Part shown: positions 22,076 through 23,515 of the stretch, piece by piece
How positions within the stretch are numbered: the first letter of the stretch is position 1
How the letters are laid out: the number at the start of each line of letters is the position of its first letter
Source of the DNA: JANYGM01 sp043764015
Lineage (GTDB): Bacteria > Bacteroidota > Bacteroidia > Cytophagales > Thermonemataceae
Reading direction: 5' to 3'
NCBI GenBank assembly: GCA_043764015.1
Contig: JAYUKY010000137.1
Coordinates: forward strand, 1 to 23,515
Length of the DNA stretch: 23,515 nt
Made by a program: the position numbers and the translations under genes
Notes under the pieces: generated by a model
Databases searched by the model: none
The model's input: only the letters and a program-made list of their open reading frames with translations
Told to the model about the DNA's origin: nothing

Positions 22076-22098
22076 TTGTGAATTGTGAATGAATACAA
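22076..22098 (-). repeat. Heptanucleotide-period repeat in the peptide transporter leader
   Basis: ATTGTGA tandem units (copies about 7 nt apart, within 22068-22088) run into AATTGTGAATGAATACAA (22081-22098), which is identical to 10978-10995 in the DUF502 leader. In gene orientation the repeat is TTCACAATTCACAATT, about 20 nt upstream of the start codon. Confidence 0.8.
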
Positions 22099-22126
22099 TT
22101 CACCAAAAAGTTCCCAAAAATACTAA

Positions 22127-22170
22127 AAAAAAGCATTTTCCCAAAATTATCTTTGGAAAAATGCTTTTTT
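22127..22170. terminator. Terminator of the flavoprotein gene
   Basis: Near-perfect 19-bp inverted repeat (22127-22145 with 22152-22170, one mismatch), core GCATTTT/AAAATGC, with A-runs and T-runs on both sides. It lies 24 nt downstream of the leftward gene ending at 22194 and, read on the minus strand, ends in a run of T. Confidence 0.88.
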
Positions 22171-22193
22171 AGAAAAATAGTCTTATGAGATTA

Positions 22194-23387
22194 TCAATAA
22201 TTTTCTCCGTGAGTAAGGCTAATAAGTCCTTTTCTGATGCTTGGAAATGGTTTTAGGAAATTTATAGCCAAATTGGTAATAATTTCTTTTCCAAAAAGAC
22301 TTTGTATGTTTCTACCTGCACGCAAACGCATAGAAAAATGATTATTCCAACTTTTTTGATAATTCTCTTCTAAATCTTTTCTAGTTATTTTTTCTTGAAA
22401 AAATGCAATTAAGAAATCTGATAAAATACTTGCGCCTTGCATTGCCATTGTCATACCGTTTCCGCAAAGTGGCGTTATCATTCCTGCCGCATCTCCTAGC
22501 ATAAAAATATTGTTTTCTATGGCTTTTTTAGGTAAAAAACTAATTTGTGAAATAGCTAAAGGTTTGTCATACAAGAATTTAGTAGTAGAAAAATATTTAT
22601 GCAAAAATGGATTTTTCATTAAAATATTCTCCTCCATTAGCTTAATATCATTGTTATTTTCTTTGAGGTTTTGAGATGTTGTAAGGTAGCATAAACAAGT
22701 TTTATCTTCCTCAATAGCAGAAATGCCACAATAACCATTCTTGAAATTATGCAATTCTATCAAATCTTTTGGAAAATCATTTAACTCAATATGATATTTT
22801 ACGCCTACATAATTTTGAGTAGCCGTTTTGGTATTTTCTACAAATTCCCGTTTAAGTTGTACATCAAGATTAGATTTTTTGCCAAATGCACCACAAACAA
22901 TTTTCGCACCAAAAACACCATTAGAAGTAATTATTTGTGCATTTTTATCTGAATGATTATCAGCATTATCTTCTGAAAAAACAATATTTTCAACGGTTGT
23001 ATTTTGGTAAAGCGTGACGTTTTGAGAAACTGCAATTTGTGCCAGTAAATTATCTAGTGTGTAGCGACTAATTCCAAAGCCTCCGCTTGCCATTTCGTCT
23101 GCGAAATAGTTGCCATTTGGTGCGGAAACACATAATTTATTGATTTTTGGCAATTTCATATCAGCAAGTGGCACGCCCAAACGCTCCAAAAATCCCCAAG
23201 ATTCCATAGCAATATATTCACCACAAACTCTATGAAAAGGATAAGATTTTTTCTCAAAAATAGCCACTTTTATAGGCGTAAACACGGGCTTAGTTGCCTG
23301 TGTAGGCGTATTTGTACGTGTGAGTGCAAGCGCAAGGGTAAGCCCAGCAAGTCCACCACCAACAATAATTACATCAAAATCAGGCAT
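22194..23387 (-). CDS. FAD-dependent oxidoreductase, geranylgeranyl-reductase-like
   Basis: 397 residues. The N-terminal FAD Rossmann motif is VIIVGGGLAGLTLALAL (about 6-22) with the second-strand Glu (VAIFEKK, about 41-47). A roughly 15-residue Thr/Pro-rich stretch (TRTNTPTQATKPVFTP) lengthens the loop between them. HRVCGEYIAMESW (52-64) matches the geranylgeranyl-reductase/PHBH-type substrate region, and the second FAD motif is MLGDAAGMITPLCGNGMTMA (296-315). The family covers prenyl-chain reductases and tailoring monooxygenases or dehydrogenases. In Bacteroidota such genes often accompany type III polyketide synthase genes, but the upstream side lies outside the window, so this cannot be tested. 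Substrate unknown. Closely follows its own terminator at the 3' side. Confidence 0.85.
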   Translation of the reverse strand: MPDFDVIIVGGGLAGLTLALALTRTNTPTQATKPVFTPIKVAIFEKKSYPFHRVCGEYIAMESWGFLERLGVPLADMKLPKINKLCVSAPNGNYFADEMASGGFGISRYTLDNLLAQIAVSQNVTLYQNTTVENIVFSEDNADNHSDKNAQIITSNGVFGAKIVCGAFGKKSNLDVQLKREFVENTKTATQNYVGVKYHIELNDFPKDLIELHNFKNGYCGISAIEEDKTCLCYLTTSQNLKENNNDIKLMEENILMKNPFLHKYFSTTKFLYDKPLAISQISFLPKKAIENNIFMLGDAAGMITPLCGNGMTMAMQGASILSDFLIAFFQEKITRKDLEENYQKSWNNHFSMRLRAGRNIQSLFGKEIITNLAINFLKPFPSIRKGLISLTHGENY

Positions 23388-23515
23388 ATTCTTTTTTTTT
23401 TGTTCGTGGGGTATAAAACCCTACTGATTACCCACATTTTTTCTATTATTAAAGAAAAGTTGTAATTTTGGTGTAAATATATTAAAAACGCCATCAAAAA
23501 GCAAGCGTGTGAAAA

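Noticed and set aside
22051..22098. Longer N-terminus for the peptide transporter
   Set aside because: The first 16 residues come from the TCACAAT repeat, and POT proteins normally start shortly before TM1.
23406..23424. Hairpin GTGGGGT/ACCCTAC upstream of the flavoprotein gene as a riboswitch or operator
   Set aside because: The stem has one mismatch and only 7 bp, and no larger conserved structure is visible.
1..23515. CRISPR array, tRNA, rRNA, prophage or toxin-antitoxin system
   Set aside because: No regularly spaced direct repeats with unique spacers, no tRNA-like T-loop sequences, and no phage, integrase, cas or toxin families were seen.

Overview
The window is ordinary chromosomal DNA of an AT-rich member of the Bacteroidota, most likely of the Cytophagia/Cytophagales type. 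This is inferred from the families present (SHMT of the Bacteroidota type, DUF4197, DUF502, DUF1599, a papain-like protease with a DUF4384-like tail, a helix-hairpin-helix protein with a predicted outer-membrane barrel). It is also supported by at least two promoters of the Bacteroidota form (TTTG, 19-20 nt spacer, TAnnTTTG) and by the lack of strong Shine-Dalgarno sequences. The genus cannot be fixed from the sequence. I see no rRNA, tRNA, CRISPR array, phage or complete insertion sequence.

Layout. Positions 1-9.3 kb and the first gene after them (to 10.3 kb) are read rightward: glyA, a small coiled-coil membrane protein whose frame is cut by an internal stop, sucB (2-oxoglutarate dehydrogenase E2), a lipoprotein, a secreted C1-family cysteine protease, a secreted protein of unknown function, recA, a two-helix K+ channel with an RCK domain, and a DUF4197 protein. 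A bidirectional terminator at 10.33 kb separates these from a leftward block (10.4-17.5 kb): a DUF502 membrane protein, rodA, a type II NADH dehydrogenase, an HhH/beta-barrel protein, and cinA, with cinA directly upstream of the HhH gene. fabH, a duplicated DUF1599 protein and an HMG-CoA lyase-like enzyme run rightward (17.8-20.3 kb). They end at a bidirectional terminator that faces a leftward pair: a POT-family peptide transporter with a large insertion, and a geranylgeranyl-reductase-like flavoprotein.

How the genes work together. Most are housekeeping functions: one-carbon metabolism, TCA cycle, recombination, cell-wall elongation, respiration, fatty-acid initiation, leucine or ketone-body catabolism, and peptide uptake. 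The only functional pairing suggested by layout is cinA with the HhH/barrel gene (25 bp apart), both from families linked to competence or DNA handling.

What the genes do not explain is in the intergenic DNA. (i) Three elements, at 207-364, 9338-9453 and 17536-17668, each consist of two palindromic arms that are near-perfect inverted copies of each other, separated by about 40-64 nt. Their architecture is like REPIN/BIME elements, but each has a different arm sequence. (ii) Heptanucleotide-period repeats (ATTCGTA or TCACAAT types, copies 7 or 14 bp apart) lie in the leaders of rodA, fabH, the HMG-CoA lyase gene, the DUF502 gene and the peptide transporter gene, and probably upstream of glyA. 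These repeats also create false N-terminal extensions, so several starts are corrected here. No clearly new multi-gene system is present. The repeat families, the interrupted coiled-coil gene, the transporter insertion and the cinA-HhH pair are the best leads.
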